From assembly GCF_022581195.2 (NCBI RefSeq), contig NC_061465.1, positions 2,358,501 to 2,422,500 on the forward strand: a stretch of 64,000 nucleotides of DNA. The letters are read 5' to 3'. Of the stretch, positions 10,881 to 21,944 are shown in pieces (positions within the stretch are counted from its first letter, which is position 1; the number at the start of each line of letters is the position of its first letter). Made by a program: the position numbers and the translations under genes. Origin of the DNA: Helicoverpa zea (taxonomy: Eukaryota; Arthropoda; Insecta; Lepidoptera; Noctuidae). The notes below the pieces were generated by a model, which worked only from the letters and a program-made list of their open reading frames with translations, searched no databases and was not told where the DNA came from.

Positions 10881-13612
10881 TTTCGATAAGTAGGTACTTT
10901 ACATAATGCCTGTATTACTAAGTCCTTGACGATTTCAACATGGAGTTATGACATCATTTAGGCCGTAATAGTCATCCAAATTATCCTAATGTAATGTTCT
11001 ACATTATATTAGCCATGTCGTATTAAATTATATCCAGGCATTGTCGCTCAAGGCGTGTCTAAGGATATCTTAGTAATGTAGTAGTGTTTGAGAGACTTAC
11101 GATTAACTTAGTTTACACGGATAATATATATTTTTTTAATCCTATATACATCATATATACTTATATAATATACTAATATACTTAGATATAGGTAGTAACA
11201 CTGATTGCAAAACTGACAAAATGAAACTCTAAACGAAGGTATTTTTTTTATGTGTAACTATAGCATAAATGTTCAGAGAACACCTTTTTATGAACAGCGT
11301 CTAACCAAGAATATTTCCAACAAAATCCTCTAATAACCCTAAATCTACTAACACAACCCTTTTCACGCAAACTTGTATATCATCACATTAATAACAAAAG
11401 GCGCTGTTAATACCACAAAACACAAAGAAATACCTTCACTTAAAACACAGGAATTCATAAACAAAATTCACACCTGAGATGTCGGGTAGATATTATAAAT
11501 TTAGCGTCTTTCCGCTTCAGGTGAAAAAAGTATAACTCACTAAAACAAGCATGTAAAAAGACAGCCAAGTTCTATCATATGTATAATTATGTGTAAGGAA
11601 TTTTTTAGAAAACACGTAAATTTTATTTAAGTTTTTTCTTAAACTGAAGTTTGGTTTTGTGTACTGACTCTTTAGTTTTTCGTTACGTGAACTCTTATTT
11701 GTTTCACAAGTGACCTTTTTACCAAATAAAATAATATTTTTGTGTAGAAATAATTGTTGGGTGATTGGAAAATATAAATAATTTCAAAAATATCTATTAT
11801 TTACCTACATTTTATATGTACTTGAATTATAGGACTGCTACCATCTCTTTTGTTACAAAGAACCATGGTCTTCCATATCCATTTTTCCGCTCTTGGCTGC
11901 CTCTACCGTGCACCAATTCCAGGCCGCGTCCGAGCATTAATTAAACGAATGAGCCCAATTTCAGGTTACTCCTTTCATGCTAATTGAAATAAATGTTAAG
12001 TTTTAATCAACGAATGGAAAGAGGGGGGATGACCTCTTAGCTAGTGATGGGTATTGCTTCTTACTTGAGTATATAATATATAATAATGTCTGCAATGTGA
12101 ATTAAGTTAGATAAGTTGGCCCGTTTATACAGAAAAAAAATAATATTTGGGAGCATTTATAAATACTTGCGAATATCACTTTTACCCACTGCTTTTAAAA
12201 AGGTAGTATATAACACTAATTATATTTTGCACGCTCATGTCAAAAATCTACTGTTCAAAACAAGTCTCTCGTATTGTCTTTTGAAGCCTGGCATGAACCA
12301 ATTTAAATGAAAATGGATTGGAAGAATTTCTATTGCGGTGTATAAAGTAATCTCTTAGTCAGAAGATAAACAACAACTCAAATAGCCGTAATAATATGTT
12401 AGCATGTAATCGAATCCAATGTTCCAAAATTACAACAGAAGACCGAAAGCCGAGTTCACACAATAGCCCAGAACAGTTTGGAATCAACAAGCGAAATACT
12501 AAGGCCTTAGCCAAACACGCTCCCTCCATCCTTGATTCGTAGCGACAATATCCCAAAGCTATGGGCAGAACTTCAAACTACTTGAGTCTGAATCCTAACC
12601 AATTCAACAAACAGATGGATTTGCATTAGTACGTAGTTTGTAGTGTGTATTTGAAACAGAATGTGGGACTGGTGACTAAATTTGGAGCTGGACTCAATTA
12701 TGTTATTCGATTGTGTAAGCTGAACTAGATTTCACGAACATCTTGTGACAAATCTTGTGTCATTCAAAGTTTGTCGAAGCGAGTTAGAAGCCGTGTTTAG
12801 CTTTGAAAAAAAACCGTAATTAAAGACTTCGAACTTAGAGGCCAATACAAAACTTGAAATACGTTTTTCTTGAGACTTTTTAGGAAACTTTCACAATTCT
12901 TAAGCCCATCACTTCAGGCCTCATCTTGCTAATTTGTCGGTTACTTTGCAGTAATCCGCAGAGTGCGGTGATGCGAGCGAGTTTTGTATAAACAGCTGAA
13001 TAAACCCACTATTACTACTTTTTGTACGATTGAATAAAGTGGGCTTGTAGGCCACGGCCTCGTGAAATGGCGCGGACTTTTCAGATGCATGTTAAACATT
13101 TGTGGAAAGTTTCGGTATAAAAATGTTTTAAAAGAAAACTTTTGGGTTGTAAATAAAGAAGGGTATTGTCGGCTTCTGTTATTATTTTTGGCCTTTTTTA
13201 TTGTTTGTTGTTGTTTGACTTTTGGCATTATTCGGTGTGTTGTGTGTCTGTAATTCTTCAAGTTATATTGAATTTACTTTAACCATATCTCATCAAATGG
13301 GATTATTAAACCATGTTTTTTTTCTAATTTATTAACTCTACCCTTACTAGATAACCTAACTGGTGTTCTAAGATAGACAAATAAATCTAAAACTTGAGAA
13401 CTAAACAAACTTCATTACAAGTGCTCTTATCATCGCCCACTTTTGCTTAAAACTTCAGCACTTAAGAGTTCTACTAGTTAAGCTAGAATTAAACTTAATC
13501 GCACCATTAAAGTGCTCAGTTACACTTTCTGAATAACTGCAGACAAACCGCGGAGCAGCAAAAACTTACGTACCTGTAATTATTAAGCTTTGCAATCAAA
13601 GTACTTAATTTT
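10881..13612. other. Gene-free AT-rich interval
   Basis: No gene could be supported. Open frames at 12116-12310, 12359-12556 and 12941-13261 lack domains and codon character. Positions 11860-11990 are less AT-rich than the surroundings and could be a regulatory element, but this is only an impression. Confidence 0.45.
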
Positions 13613-13816
13613 GTTCGCGAACAAAGAATGTGTAGGTAGATGGTTGGCTCGAGTCCACAGCTAGCATGTGTTCGCGCGCAATGGTTTCAGTTTCGCGAAC
13701 ATTTTTAAAATGTTCGCACGCTGATTGTAACTGTTTGCGAGAGCTAGTAGGCCAGAAGAATATTATAAATTTGTGCGCGTCACAATGCTGCACACCGGTG
13801 GAATTCCACCTTACAT
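13613..13816. other. Short interval with repeated TTCGCG motifs
   Basis: Within about 130 bp there are GTTCGCGAAC (13613-13622), TGTTCGCGCG (from 13669), TTTCGCGAAC (13691-13700), TGTTCGCACG (13711-13720) and TGTTTGCGA (13732-13740). The first is a perfect palindrome. Whether this is a protein-binding cluster or an old repeat cannot be decided from the sequence. Confidence 0.35.
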
Positions 13817-14051
13817 TAATTTTATTTTTTTTTTTTTTATTTTTTTTTATTTGGGAAACAAACAGATACATTACACCAAAAAGTCACACAATTTAAACCA
13901 AACATAATCCAAAACAGTTTCCACAACATAATCAAAACATTTACGCCGAATCAGAACATTTATGAAACGTATACAAACAAGTTAAAAAAAAAAAAATGTA
14001 TATAATAATAATAAATAGTATATAATAAAAAAAAAAACACATTACCTATAA

Positions 14052-14938
14052 TCAAACAATTGGAGCAGGAACCAAACAATCATGAATACTTTTTTTAAAT
14101 TTGTGAAAAGGTATGTTAAAAATATCCAGCAGACAATCACTGTTTGATTTGATGACGTTATTGTACGTACGGCAAGATCTAACAATAAATGAGTTTTTTC
14201 TATAATTTGTCTTTACGGTCGGAACATAAAACAAAGCCTTATTACGTGAAGAAATACGTGGACATCGTAGACCTATCTTACTTAAAAGGTAAGAAGAATC
14301 AACCTGACCTCTAATTATTTTATATAAGAATAAAAGATCCCGCTGATTACGTCGAGTCTGAAGAGATGGTAATGAGGGTAGTTCATACAATTGGTGATTT
14401 TTGTTGCTCCTCCACAATACGTGCTTATTTAACTTATCCTGGATTCTCTGTATTTGATCAATATACACGTTATATTGTGGATTCCACACTACAGACGCAT
14501 ACTCCAATATTGGTCTAACAATTGTTTTATAGAGCAGCAACAAAGTGGATACACGCTTGAAATCCCTCGTAATTCTCAGTATGAAACCCAATAAACGATA
14601 AGCTTTATTAGTAACTGACGTCACTTGGCCGTCAAAAAGCAGTTTACTATCCAACTGAACTCCTAGGTCCCGCACCTCGGATACTCTCTCAATATTTATG
14701 TTATTTATTTTATAGGCATATTCGATATACTTTTTTTTCCTAGTGTAAGTAATCACATTACATTTCTTTACATTAACAAAAAGCATATTCTTTCTACAAT
14801 AGTTGCATAGATTATCAATGTCACTTTGAAGTCTAATGCAGTCTTCTACATTTTTTATTACTTTATAGATTTTCTTATCATCAGCGTATAATAAAAAGTT
14901 AGAATTACTAAAATTTAAGTAAACGTCATTTACATATA
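14052..14938 (-). CDS. ORF2 3' part: reverse transcriptase C-terminal region (CR1/Jockey group)
   Basis: Continuation of the retrotransposon polyprotein beyond the pogo insertion. It begins with YVNDV and carries the catalytic YADDKK motif about 20 residues in. Next come the thumb-like region (VRDLGVQLDSKLLF), the conserved tail IVRPILEYASVVWNPQ and a basic C-terminus ending FHKFKKSIHDCLVPAPIV. No stop or frameshift occurs between the insertion point and the natural stop. The first in-frame Met is at 14786, but it is internal to the protein and not a real start. Confidence 0.87.
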
Positions 14939-17900
14939 CCGTAGAGGCGGGTTACTTTGGCTATTTTTTTCGAATAATTTATGAATTTTATCTGTAGTTT
15001 GTATCGGTATTGTCTTTTTAGTATTCTTAAAAGTTATAAAGAAGCTCAAGGATATAATCAACAAGATGCGAAGTGTATTTTAGAAATATGATAAGCATAA
15101 CTTGTTTTTTTTTATGAAAAGTTTTGGGCCAAAGTTATTCTTAGGAAAGGGTAACTTTAACCCTATGAACTTTATTGGTAAAAAATCGCACTTGCAGGCA
15201 GGAGAGGTTTAATGTAAGAAACAAATTCAAAAAAAATTAAAACACGAGGTTAAATCATTATATATTAAAAAAAAAAAATTATACTACAAAATGTCTCAAA
15301 AAATTTAACAAACTTTCAAAACTTAAAATAATATTAACTTAAACGGTTTTAACGTAACAATCTTAGATTAATTAGGTAACCTTCGGAGACATATTTTACT
15401 TTTCAGTCATATAAAATTATAATTTCAGTCTTATGTAGGTATGAGAATCAACGTTTACGAGTAGCATCTAATCTAATATTACAAACATTACTGAAAAACC
15501 TTTTCTTATCACTCGTTCATTTCAGGAACAGAGAAAGAACCCTTTTTTTCAAATTTAGGAGGATTAATCTTACGTACTATATGGTCCCAACTATAAAGCT
15601 GTTCATCTTTAATCGCGGGCCACCGCCAGTACGTCTTATCTCTTTTCATGCATGTTATAAAGGCTCCTTCCTCGGATACTGATAACACTTGCCCTGGGTA
15701 TTTGCGTGAGTTCCATGTTACTAGAACATGGTCGTTAACAACAAGATCTAGATCAAGTTGAGGACGTGAAGCTCCACGAGAAGCTAGTGGTTCTAATGTA
15801 TCCTGCGGTAACTTTTTGATTTGACATACGGTTGAGACCTGCAAGTCTTTGTCTGGACAACCTTCTACGACCTGCATTTTTTCTCCTAAATGAAGAGCAG
15901 AATGGTCTCTATTATTCTTTACAACGGCATCCTCAACTTGCCGTTTCGAACCAGATTCAAAGACCGGTGCATCTAAATTTTTCCCAGTCTTATTACACTT
16001 TTCTTCAACGATCTGTATATCCTCTATGGATTGAAGGGAAGTGAATTGAAGAACAGGAGAGACACACTCCACTTCTACTTCACTCTCATGCTCGATGAAC
16101 GTTATGAAATCTTGCTGAAGATCAGGTGAATGCAGAAAAAAATCGCCTCGAAATGCATGTGCATCAGCATCATTAATCTGACTCACATAGTTGCTCAAGA
16201 GAACATCATCCTCAGAGTCATAAGGCATTATGTGGTCTTCAGTGGAAGAAGCCAGACTGATGGTCCTGTCAGTGCAGCTTGAAGATGAAGAGACATTGCG
16301 TCGTCTGCGTTTTGTTGCCCTTTTCATTTCTTTTATAGTATTAGCCTGCTGTAAACCCGATGGACCTGCTTCTGCAAGGTCAGTGGCACAGATTGATTTT
16401 CCAGGTGGTACATTAAGTTTCTTTTTCCTAATTGTTTTCTGTTCAGGGCACGCTTCAGCTCGGCTTTGTACCAATTTTTGCATAAAAGAGTTTCCGATAA
16501 GATCTGCGTTTATGATTCGATCTTGTTGAGGTAATCTAGCCAATGGTTCCTGTTTGTCGACGGGGAATATGCCTGTCTTTCTGAAACCAGCAACCAAATT
16601 CGCTTTGGTCTCGGTCAAAAAATCCAAAGCGGTTTTCAATAGTCGTGGAAATTGATCCTTAGGTGTAGTTGACAGTTTCCTACCCAATTGACTATTCTTC
16701 CATTGAAGCATTACTTGTCGCCACTTGCACTTCAAAGGTCGAAAATATGCCACGTCTAGGGGCTGAAGTATATGTGTTGCATTGGGTGGCAAGCAAATAA
16801 AACTAACGTTGTGCTTCTCACACTCCTTCAAAACTGTTTTATTAATGTGTGAAGCAAGGTTATCTCCAATCACCACTTTTCTTCCAGTTTTCTTCTTGAG
16901 GACTGGCATAAGATGATTAAGAAACCAGTCTTCAAAAGTTGCGCTGTCCATCCATCCGCTCTTTGTTCTATTGTATCGAGCACCTTTGGGGCCATTTTCA
17001 GTCCAAGTCGACCAGAGATGATCCGACTTATAAACGATGAACGGTGGAACTGCTTCCCCAGCGGCGTTGCCACAGAACATGACAGTAAAATTAACTTTTG
17101 TAGAGTTTACTATAGTTTCAGGATATTTTGTTCCTCTTCTGCATAGTATAGTCTTCTTTCCAGGGTCATCACAAAGGTTGCTTTCATCGTAGTTGAATAT
17201 GTTTTCGGGTGGAACGCTTTTTAGTTCTTTGTCGATGTTTTCTATGAAATTGGAAATTACATCTTCCGACACTTGAATTCGGGCTCTTTTAATATTGTTA
17301 GCAAGTCGCCGTGAAAGAGACTGATGTCGTGAAAGAAAAGAAGCCAACCAGTCTTTACCAGGAATGTTGTCCTTAAAAATTTTCACAACTCTTCCCTGGG
17401 ATGCAAGGTAATTTTTAATTATCATTTTCAGGTCTAATGCTGTCAGCGGAAACCCATTTTCCGAAAGTGCAGTTATGTGTGCTTCAAAAGCGTTTTCTTC
17501 CTCTTCAGTAAAAATTTTAGGTTTACCTGGTTTGTTAGGGTGCTTCCGGATCAATTTGTTCTTCAAAGTACTGCGAGGAATGTTAAACAACTCTGCAGCT
17601 GCTCTCTGTGTGAGCACTTTTGATTGGATTGCATCCAGACATTTTTTTAAATCTGCCTGGGTGTAGTCGACATACCGACGACTGCCAGGCTGTCGTCTGT
17701 ACCTGGATGGCATCAGGAATAACGCTTTGTGTTTTAATTCTGTAACAAACGGATCAGAAATGTAAAGTTCTCTACTAATAAACTTCGCAGGGTTACTTTG
17801 GCCCGCTGGTCCAAAGTTACCCGAAAAGGCGGTCAATGTATACCGATTTTCTAGATCTGTAATTTAAGTCCCAACACACAAGTAAATCGTCTTTAAAAAA

Positions 17901-18225
17901 CAATTGCCATACTCCTATATACATGCCTAAGAAAATAAATAACAATCCAATTGCAAAACTTACCAAAATACAGCAATACACATCAAAGTTTGCAGCAGAA
18001 AAATACGCCGGTGATAGGGTCAAAATTTCAAATGGCGCGAATATGTAGCGACGTGCAGTTGAGTCGGTAAAACAGTTCCACAAGTACACGTCTATATCGC
18101 CATCTATTAGTTACCGAAGGAACTACGACGTTCGGTTGTACGGTCGCGACACGGCGGACAGTTCTAACATTTTCTCGATTTGGGCCAAAGTTATGCCCTA
18201 GGGTCAAAGTAACCCGCCTCTACGG
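14939..18225 (-). mobile_element. pogo-type DNA transposon, apparently complete
   Basis: The ends are inverted repeats of about 23 bp (CCGTAGAGGCGGGTTACTTT on the left, its complement on the right, with a small difference further in). They are flanked by a TA duplication at 14937-14938 and 18226-18227, as expected for the Tc1/mariner/pogo superfamily. Length is 3287 bp with one intact transposase gene (15509-17836). The motif GGGTTACTTTGGCC or its complement recurs inside both ends. It inserted into the reverse-transcriptase region of the CR1/Jockey-group element and left that frame restorable. Confidence 0.93.
15509..17836 (-). CDS. pogo-family transposase (DDE/DDD, CENP-B/jerky-like)
   Basis: The enzyme cuts and pastes the surrounding transposon. 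The open frame has 775 codons, but the likely start is the internal Met at 17713 (MPSRYRRQPGSRRY), where the conserved N-terminus of the family begins. That gives 734 residues. From the first frame Met: a psq-type helix-turn-helix at about 55-95 (YTQADLKKCLDAI and QRAAAELFNIPRSTL), a second DNA-binding helical region to about 205, and the DDE_1 catalytic core with Asp217 (NYDESN), Asp325 (IGDNLASH) and Asp361 (QPLDVAYF). The last two are 35 residues apart. A basic nuclear-localisation-like run (KRATKRRRRN) follows. The C-terminal 80 residues hold a domain around DHVLVTWNSRKYPGQVLSV that is often attached to this transposase subgroup. The frame is intact, so the protein may be active. Confidence 0.93.
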   Translation of the reverse strand: MTAFSGNFGPAGQSNPAKFISRELYISDPFVTELKHKALFLMPSRYRRQPGSRRYVDYTQADLKKCLDAIQSKVLTQRAAAELFNIPRSTLKNKLIRKHPNKPGKPKIFTEEEENAFEAHITALSENGFPLTALDLKMIIKNYLASQGRVVKIFKDNIPGKDWLASFLSRHQSLSRRLANNIKRARIQVSEDVISNFIENIDKELKSVPPENIFNYDESNLCDDPGKKTILCRRGTKYPETIVNSTKVNFTVMFCGNAAGEAVPPFIVYKSDHLWSTWTENGPKGARYNRTKSGWMDSATFEDWFLNHLMPVLKKKTGRKVVIGDNLASHINKTVLKECEKHNVSFICLPPNATHILQPLDVAYFRPLKCKWRQVMLQWKNSQLGRKLSTTPKDQFPRLLKTALDFLTETKANLVAGFRKTGIFPVDKQEPLARLPQQDRIINADLIGNSFMQKLVQSRAEACPEQKTIRKKKLNVPPGKSICATDLAEAGPSGLQQANTIKEMKRATKRRRRNVSSSSSCTDRTISLASSTEDHIMPYDSEDDVLLSNYVSQINDADAHAFRGDFFLHSPDLQQDFITFIEHESEVEVECVSPVLQFTSLQSIEDIQIVEEKCNKTGKNLDAPVFESGSKRQVEDAVVKNNRDHSALHLGEKMQVVEGCPDKDLQVSTVCQIKKLPQDTLEPLASRGASRPQLDLDLVVNDHVLVTWNSRKYPGQVLSVSEEGAFITCMKRDKTYWRWPAIKDEQLYSWDHIVRKINPPKFEKKGSFSVPEMNE

Positions 18226-18227
18226 TA

Positions 18228-20238
18228 TATTGAATAAAAGAGGTCCGAGATGCGAGCCCTGAGGCACCCCAGACGTTATGGGTATGAATGATGAACAGAA
18301 GCCCTTGACAGTAACCGCCTGGCTACGATCCCGCAGATAAGACTCCAGCCATCGAAGTAAATCACCATGTATACCGATGTATTCAAGCTTATGTAATAGA
18401 ACTTTATGAGAAATTTTGTCAAAGGCTTTTGAGTAATCGGTATACACGACATCCACCTGCAAGCCTTCATCCATAGCTACGGTTACTCTCTCAATCAGTT
18501 CACATAAGTTGGTTTCAGTGGATTTCCGACTAACAAACCCGTGTTGCTCAGGTATCAGTAAAGGTTTAATAAGAGGTGTAATTATATCACAAACAATCCT
18601 TTCAAAGAGCTTGGGTATGACACTGAGCTTCGAGATGGGGCGATAATTTTTAACGTCATGCTTGTCTCCACTTTTAAAAATAGGTACAACGTAAGACTGC
18701 TTCCACATCGTCGGCAAGGAGCCCAATCGTAATGACGCATTAAACAGCCTATACAAAGGAACTGATAAGGCTCTAGAACACCTATGCAGAAATAAAGGGG
18801 GTATGCCGTCAGGACCAGAACCTTTTTTTGTGTCTAAGTTTTTGAGATATTTTGAAACAGTCTCCAAAGAAATATCAATTTTACTGAGATTTAAAGATGT
18901 GTCATTGTTAACGGTATTAGAAGTGAATTGATGGTTTGTAATCTCTGTTTCAAAAACTGAGCCAAAATAGGTATTAAAAAGATCAGCGATATTTTCTCCA
19001 TCAGAGGCAGATACACAATTTAGGTAAAGGCTGTCAGGAAGATTATTATCCTTTTTTTTTGATGCCACGTAATTCCAAAAGTGTTTACTATTTTTTGCTA
19101 TTCTATTTTCAATATTACTAATATATTTATCGTAACATTCCTTAGCAACTCTTTTTTGCCTATCTCTTAAGAGTACAAAAGTCGAATAATCACTATGCTG
19201 ACCATAACATTTCCACTTCTTGTGATACTTTAATTTTTCTTTAATAATTTTCTTCAAAGCTGAAGAATACCATACCGGGTACTTATTAGTATTATTAATA
19301 ATTTTAGTTGGAACATGATCACAGATTACTTCATCCAAAACATTATAAAATTTAAACACAGATTCATTAATATTTTGTTCATCTATAATAGTATCCCAGT
19401 CAATATGACAGAGAACTGAATTAATGGAATCGTAATCGGCACTGCTGAACATACGAGTTATTCGCGATGGGGATCGTAACGTACTTAGACTAACATCATG
19501 TACATTAACTTCCAAAGCAGGATGGTGTGGGTCTTCATTAACCAGTGGGAATGGGGATCTTGCCACCTTACAAATGAGATTACTGATAACTAAGTCGAGA
19601 TGCCTTTCATTTGCATTCGCTACTATGTTAAACTGTGAAAAGTTGTTCAATGATAAAAAATTTGACAAAACTCCAACCAAAGGATTTACATGGACTAAGT
19701 TAAGAACTGCTTCATTACTTTGTGGAGTCGACACCCAGTTTGCATTTCTAACGTTAAAATCTCCAATTAACAAGAATCGGTCATTTGGACAATTTATGAC
19801 AGTTTGAGAAACTTGTTCGTAGAATGCTATCTCCTCATTAAGTTGATGATTATTCTGTGGGAAGTAACAGCAGTATAACCTAAGCTTAGAGTTCCGGGAA
19901 CGCTCCTTAACAAGGACACTCAAACTTAAGATATCAGCCGACGCTGATGCGCTTGATGGGTTAACGATGACGTCATCGATCGTTAAACCCTTTTTCGTAG
20001 CAATAAGAACTCCTCCACCCATTACATCCGATCTGGAATCATAATCCCTGTCACATCTATAAACATTGAACCGGTCATCAAATAATTCGGCATTAAATAT
20101 CCCTGGCAACAACCACGTCTCGGTTAAACATATAATATCATATGAACATAGTAACATATTATTAAAAAATAAATTCGTCTTTGTCCGCAAGCCACGCACA
20201 TTCTGATAATAAATGTTAATGCTAGTGTTAGAAATCAC
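18228..20238 (-). CDS. ORF2 5' part: endonuclease and N-terminal reverse transcriptase (CR1/Jockey group)
   Basis: First about 670 residues of the retrotransposon polyprotein. An apurinic-type endonuclease domain (EEP) lies at about residues 5-230, with YYQNVRGLRTK, the catalytic-type LTETWL, IGDFN and a DLVISN end. A linker follows, then the reverse-transcriptase domain from about residue 500 (YRPISKLSVIPKLFERI, YTDYSKAFDKI, SGVPQGSHLGPLLFN). The frame stops only because the pogo transposon sits between 14939 and 18225. Removing it, with one TA, joins this part in phase to 14052-14938, directly before the YADD motif. Confidence 0.88.
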
Positions 20239-20523
20239 TGGAAATTTTACTAATATGACACTTATTTAAAATTGAAGAAGACCCTGTTGTTATTAATACG
20301 CAAACAAACAACAAGCCCACGACATTTATGACAAAAGAATTATAATCGTCATCCAACCACACATACAACAATCTCACCTGCTGAAATGAGACTAAACTAA
20401 TTAAAATATATTTCGTTACTGTTTGGTTCGGCACTATAAAGAAAATTAAGAATTTCAAAATGACAACAAGATTAAATACCATGAATATGAATGTGTATAC
20501 AATATGGATTATAAAATAACTTT

Positions 20524-21576
20524 TTAGACTAACTTTTTTAAATCGTTCTCAGTAGAGATCAGAATAGCTGCGCTAGAATCGCTTTTTCGTACAAGTATAG
20601 AAAGATTTTTCACCCAAACGTACTTATAGTGCTTTTCTTCAGCTAGCTTTTTAACTTTATTTAACAATAACTTCTTGCAACTAGTCAGGTGTTCGTTAAC
20701 ATAAATACGATTTGTATCGTTGGGGTAGCCAATGTCACATGCCTTTAAATCTTTAATTCCTCTCAATCGGGATAAAAATTCATCTTTTTTGTATCTTGCT
20801 AGAAAACGTACTACCACTGGCTTGGGTTTTTTGATATCCTTATTCATGTGCGCCACTCTAGTCACGAAATCTATATCGGTCTGTGCGTTGAAAGGGCATT
20901 TAGCATGGGTGGCTAGCTTTGTCAGGATCGCAATCAAGTTCTCTCCATTCTTTTCAGGCAACCCTATAATCTCAACATTCGACCGTCTTCCCCATTGTTC
21001 CTGCTTCTCGATGCTATTATTGATCAAGTTTATTTGGCTTTTTGTTTCGTTGACCTCCAATTCTAGCTTATTAACTGTCTTGGACTTTGCTTCTATGCAG
21101 GATAATCTTGCCATAATAGCATCGTATTTATCGCTCATAAACTTAAAGTTGACTTGCAGATCGTTGACTTCAGACTTAAGATCCTTCAAGGTATCATTAA
21201 TGGTATAAAGGGCCGCGTTGATTTCCTCCCTGACAATAACACGTAATGCGTCCTTCGACGTTGAGATCAGTTCCTCTTTCTTTGCGACAGAGTTTTTTCT
21301 TATAGTCACATTCTGATGACATGGTGAGGTCTTTCCCTTTATCTTGTCGACTCTAGCAAGCACGGGAGTATCATCTCGGTTGTCTCTTTGTTTACCTTTA
21401 GTACAGGTAGGGCACAGCCACGACGAGAGAAGGTATTGGTCAGGGACCCAGTTTTCCTCTTTGTTGTGGAAGATACATTTAATGTGATAATTATCATCAC
21501 ATTGGCAGCATGCCAGCTCTTTAACAGCATCCTTGTTTAGTAAACGACAGCATTTAAAATCCATATTGGTGTTCAA
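20524..21576 (-). CDS. ORF1 protein of CR1/Jockey-group retrotransposon (PHD-like zinc finger, nucleic-acid binding)
   Basis: A 350-residue protein, likely the RNA-binding ORF1 product that packages the retrotransposon RNA. The N-terminus (residues about 8-60) has a Cys/His pattern like a PHD finger (CCQCDDNYHIKC, then WLCPTC). A coiled-coil-like stretch spans about residues 110-190. After RRSNVEIIGLP comes a domain that resembles the L1/CR1 ORF1 RRM-like and C-terminal regions. The frame is intact. An alternative start is the second Met (MDFKCC), four codons later. About 285 bp separate it from ORF2, which lies downstream on the same strand. Confidence 0.8.
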   Translation of the reverse strand: MNTNMDFKCCRLLNKDAVKELACCQCDDNYHIKCIFHNKEENWVPDQYLLSSWLCPTCTKGKQRDNRDDTPVLARVDKIKGKTSPCHQNVTIRKNSVAKKEELISTSKDALRVIVREEINAALYTINDTLKDLKSEVNDLQVNFKFMSDKYDAIMARLSCIEAKSKTVNKLELEVNETKSQINLINNSIEKQEQWGRRSNVEIIGLPEKNGENLIAILTKLATHAKCPFNAQTDIDFVTRVAHMNKDIKKPKPVVVRFLARYKKDEFLSRLRGIKDLKACDIGYPNDTNRIYVNEHLTSCKKLLLNKVKKLAEEKHYKYVWVKNLSILVRKSDSSAAILISTENDLKKLV

Positions 21577-21944
21577 AAAATGTTTTATTTATGTTTCAGA
21601 ACGTCCTTTTAATTATGCTTAAAATACAAAATAATAAAACAGAAATGTACGTGGAACGTGCTGTTGCTCGTGTCAGCGTAATGTTGGTAGGACCGTGGAA
21701 CTCCGTCGGCTTTTGATGCACTCCAATTTAGACCTTATACGGTACGCCTTACCGTGAGAATCCCGTGTAGTTGCGGATTGGTCGGATGACGGACACTTTT
21801 TGGTAACTTTATTTAAGTTCGTAAAATTACTTTCTTCTTTATATTTGACGTAGAAAATCGATAACACTGAATCTGTGACACTATAAACGATTAATGTTAA
21901 TACTTTTCTATAAAATTTCAAAGTAATAATGCCAAAAAATATAT

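Larger units (their letters stand above)
13817..21590 (-). mobile_element. CR1/Jockey-group non-LTR retrotransposon, copy 1, split by a pogo element
   Basis: The element reads on the minus strand: ORF1 (20524-21576), a short spacer, ORF2 (20238 down to 14052, interrupted by 14939-18225) and an A-rich 3' tail near 13817-13860. Without the pogo insert ORF2 is one continuous frame of about 965 codons with no stop, so the copy was probably functional when it was hit. The exact 5' end is uncertain because no target-site duplication was found. It could extend up to about 21945. It belongs to the same broad group as the element at 27159-38045 but is clearly a different family. Confidence 0.85.

Noticed and set aside
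12941..13261. 106-codon minus-strand frame with an overlapping plus-strand frame
   Set aside because: Both frames are low-complexity and lack any domain. Overlapping open frames here reflect base composition.
18276..18470. Short frames antisense or out of frame to the retrotransposon ORFs (also 19574-19807 and 20732-21208)
   Set aside because: Shadows of ORF1 and ORF2 in other frames.
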